Assembly (NCBI GenBank): GCA_002316295.1
Contig: DCDF01000038.1
Location: forward strand, 1 to 7,574
Reading direction: 5' to 3'
Length of the DNA: 7,574 nt
Origin: Syntrophaceae bacterium UBA1062
Lineage (GTDB): Bacteria; Desulfobacterota; Desulfomonilia; UBA1062
This document shows, piece after piece, positions 6,297-7,574 of this stretch. Numbering within the stretch: position 1 is the stretch's first letter; every line of letters begins with the position of its first letter. Below the pieces are notes generated by a model. That model saw only the letters and a program-made list of their open reading frames with translations. It made no database searches and was not told where the DNA came from. The position numbers were made by a program, and so were the translations under genes.

Positions 6297-6342
6297 TGCA
6301 GGAAGACGGGGGCTGGTAACAGCCCTGACCTTGTCTCCTGTA
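6297..6342. other. Imperfect 46-nt stem-loop with GTAA tetraloop
   Basis: The lower stem pairs 6297-6307 with 6333-6342 (10 bp including one G-T, one bulged A at 6303). After an internal loop, GGGCTG (6310-6315) pairs perfectly with CAGCCC (6320-6325) across a GTAA tetraloop, of the stable GNRA type. It starts 53 bases after the AhpF-like stop codon and ends 10 bases beyond the stop of the possible minus-strand gene. No T-run follows on either strand, so it is not a typical intrinsic terminator. A 3'-end stabiliser or a Rho-linked end are possible roles. Confidence 0.42.
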
Positions 6343-6351
6343 CCGGGATAT

Positions 6352-6605
6352 TCAATACCGTTGAAACTGTGGCCGCATGCGATGAAGCTCCTGCTCCATG
6401 CTCTGATATGGAGCGTGATCTTCGATCATTCTGTCCAGAAGCGAGGCATCGAGCTCCTGCGGTGTATTCCGCAAGAGAGCCTAAACCTCTTCCCCACTTG
6501 CAGCGATTGAAATGCGGCACCCTCTTCCCCGAGGATATGGACGATCAGCCTGCTGCTCATTATCTCATCGTCCATCGCCGGAATCGAGGGCGAGCTGCCG
6601 TTCAT
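6352..6605 (-). pseudogene. Possible short frameshifted gene on the minus strand
   Basis: I do not recognise a family. From ATG at 6605, with GGGGGA 6 bases upstream, a 59-codon frame runs to a stop at 6426. Its first 44 codons have about 73% G/C third positions and a protein-like composition, including MDDEIMSSRLIVHILGEEG. A second frame, one base out of phase, runs from TTG 6474 to a stop at 6352 and gives 40 residues with an amphipathic, helix-like pattern (LDASLLDRMIEDHAPYQSM). Joining them by a -1 shift near 6475 would make one protein of about 83 residues. This may be a decayed gene, a sequencing error, or two chance frames. The opposite strand also has a 42-codon frame from 6380, so strand assignment is weak. 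Confidence 0.25.
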
Positions 6606-6642
6606 CGCTCATCCCCCAGACGGCTACTCATTCTTGTTCTCC

Positions 6643-6684
6643 GCGTATGCGGACGCTTTTCGCCTCTTTTTCAGATTTTTTCAT
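6643..6684 (+). terminator. Weak terminator-like hairpin with T-rich tail
   Basis: GCGT (6643-6646) pairs with ACGC (6653-6656) across a 6-base loop and is followed directly by TTTT and then two further T-runs up to 6684. An alternative fold is TCCGC/GCGGA (6640-6644 with 6649-6653). Both stems are short. It could end read-through from the AhpF-like gene, 400 bases upstream. Confidence 0.25.
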
Positions 6685-6907
6685 TCACATTGTTCACTGC
6701 TTTGCCGCCCTTCAACGATCCGGCGGATACACGCTGTACACTGCGGGCCGCAGGACGGCTCCGGGCGCAAGCTATGGATGATCACAGAGATCTGCATAAA
6801 TAAAAAAACGCACGATTCCGGTCAGGAAACGACAAGCGATTCGGGAACGGGTCCCAGGGCGCGTCAGGGAAATACCGCGCCCCGGAGGCAGTCTTTATCC
6901 GGCGGTC

Positions 6908-6924
6908 GGCAGGCGAAGCCCGCC
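6908..6924 (-). other. GC-rich hairpin downstream of the acyl-CoA synthetase
   Basis: GGCAGGC (6908-6914) pairs with GCCCGCC (6918-6924) with one G-T in the minus-strand RNA and a 3-base loop, about 23 bases past the acyl-CoA synthetase stop. No T-run follows on the minus strand, so it is at best a weak or Rho-assisted transcript end. Confidence 0.3.
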
Positions 6925-6947
6925 TTCTGAAGGCATGATCGCGGACG

Positions 6948-7574
6948 TCAGCCTCTATCCTCCGCATACATGCTCTCGATCTCGCGGGCATACTTCTTGT
7001 CGATGACGCGTCTCTTGACCTTGAGGGTGGGTGTGAGCTCATCGGTCTGCTGGGACCACTCGGCGTCCAGGAGCTTGAACTTTCGGATCTGCTCCACCCT
7101 GGCATAGTGCTTCGTGTTCTCCTGTATCTCACCGGCAAAGAGCTTCTGCACTTCAGGGTGCTCGAGGAGCTCCCTTCGCGAGGCGAACGATATGCCGTTG
7201 TTCTTCGCCCAGTTTTCCAGCTCGGCAAACGCGGGCACGATCAACGCGGAGAGATACTTGCGGTTGTCGCCGATAACCGCAACCTGTTCGATGTAGATAG
7301 AGGTCTTCAGAGAGTTCTCTATGTTCTGCGGAGAAATATTCTTGCCGCCGGAGGTGACGATCAAGTCCTTGATCCTTCCCGTGATCTTCAGATACCCGTC
7401 GCTGTCGATCTCCCCGATGTCTCCGGTCCGGAAAAACCCGTCTTCGGTCATCACCTCTTTGGTGGCGGCTTCGTTCTTGTAATATCCCATCATCACCTGC
7501 GGGCCTTTGATAAGCACCTCGCCGCCTTCCCCGATCTTAACGAGGGTGTCCTTGAGTGCAGGGCCTACCGTGCC
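6948..7574 (-). CDS. Long-chain acyl-CoA synthetase, C-terminal part (cut by window end)
   Basis: This is the last 208 codons and stop of an ATP-dependent AMP-forming enzyme that activates long-chain fatty acids to acyl-CoA in two steps (acyl-adenylate, then thioester). The frame stays open to the right edge, so the N-terminal two thirds, including the ATP-binding P-loop, lie outside. Numbered from the window edge, visible landmarks are VMMGYYKN (27-34), TEDGFFRTGDIG (43-54) with adenylate-contacting Asp52, GRIKDLIVTSGGKNISPQ (66-83) at the hinge to the mobile C-terminal domain, and TPTLKVKRR (181-189), where Lys185 corresponds to the adenylation lysine. The long insert around 115-165 fits the FAA1/FadD15-type long-chain group rather than short acetyl-CoA synthetases. 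The GTG at 7517 is internal, not the start. It converges on the AhpF-like gene across about 700 bases. Chain-length preference cannot be read from this part. Confidence 0.92.
   Translation of the reverse strand, partial: GTVGPALKDTLVKIGEGGEVLIKGPQVMMGYYKNEAATKEVMTEDGFFRTGDIGEIDSDGYLKITGRIKDLIVTSGGKNISPQNIENSLKTSIYIEQVAVIGDNRKYLSALIVPAFAELENWAKNNGISFASRRELLEHPEVQKLFAGEIQENTKHYARVEQIRKFKLLDAEWSQQTDELTPTLKVKRRVIDKKYAREIESMYAEDRG

Larger units (their letters stand above)
6244..6947. other. Roughly 700-base region without a confident gene
   Basis: This stretch lies between two convergent genes. Open frames on both strands (the longest about 144 codons, plus strand, 6369-6803) give low-complexity, Arg/Pro/Ser-rich translations without recognisable motifs. 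It holds a structured element (6276-6342), a possible frameshifted short minus-strand gene (6352-6605), a T-rich stretch with a small hairpin (6643-6684), and an A-rich run at 6798-6809. No tRNA, rRNA, repeat array or mobile-element end is visible. Confidence 0.6.

Noticed and set aside
6541..6700. Signal-peptide-like hydrophobic translation (ISLLLIISSSIAG) on the plus strand
   Set aside because: No start codon exists in that frame near the hydrophobic run and an upstream stop lies at 6508-6510; it is likely the antisense of the possible minus-strand frame.
6369..6803. 144-codon plus-strand frame in the 700-base gap
   Set aside because: Composition is Arg/Pro/Leu-rich with no domain pattern, poor start context, and it overlaps structured and T-rich DNA; it reads as a chance frame.
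6857..6882. GGGCGCG / CGCGCCC inverted repeat as terminator of the acyl-CoA synthetase
   Set aside because: The 7-bp stem is real, but the loop is 12 bases and no T-run follows on the minus strand; in GC-rich DNA this is not unusual.

Overview
The window is GC-rich, with C/G-ending codons in the clear genes. It looks like a chromosome piece from an anaerobic or facultative respiratory bacterium. A Tat-exported iron-sulfur protein paired with a di-heme cytochrome b, a FAA1-type acyl-CoA synthetase and an AhpF-like NADH-disulfide enzyme would fit Desulfobacterota (former Deltaproteobacteria) or Nitrospirota. That placement is inference; no rRNA or other marker is present.

Layout: (1) 8-1797, two plus-strand genes overlapping by 4 bases: a HybA/FdnH-like iron-sulfur subunit and an FdnI-like cytochrome b. 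Together they form the electron-transfer arm of a membrane oxidoreductase whose catalytic subunit must lie off the left edge. A perfect 16-bp palindrome and a weak terminator-like hairpin with seven T residues follow. (2) 1948-4437, a possible small membrane protein of doubtful reality, a YbaK-type aminoacyl-tRNA deacylase and a cytoplasmic GH13 (alpha-amylase family) enzyme with all four conserved regions. (3) 4447-6243, a predicted sigma70 promoter, a leader that can fold, and an AhpF-like flavoprotein with three CxxC centres. (4) 6244-6947, about 700 bases with no confident gene. It contains a 46-nt imperfect stem-loop with a competing strand, and a possible frameshifted short gene on the minus strand. 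(5) 6948-7574, the C-terminal 208 codons of a minus-strand long-chain acyl-CoA synthetase, cut by the window end.

The genes do not form one obvious pathway. The first two clearly work together, passing electrons between periplasm and quinone pool. The AhpF-like protein has its own promoter and is probably a separate redox or peroxide-defence unit, although no ahpC is visible. I see no CRISPR, tRNA, rRNA, transposon, phage or toxin-antitoxin signal, and no convincing new multi-gene system. The points most worth a second look are the missing cysteine ligand in the iron-sulfur subunit, the intact first CxxC in the AhpF-like protein, the GH13 enzyme of unknown substrate, and the structured 3' region at 6276-6342.
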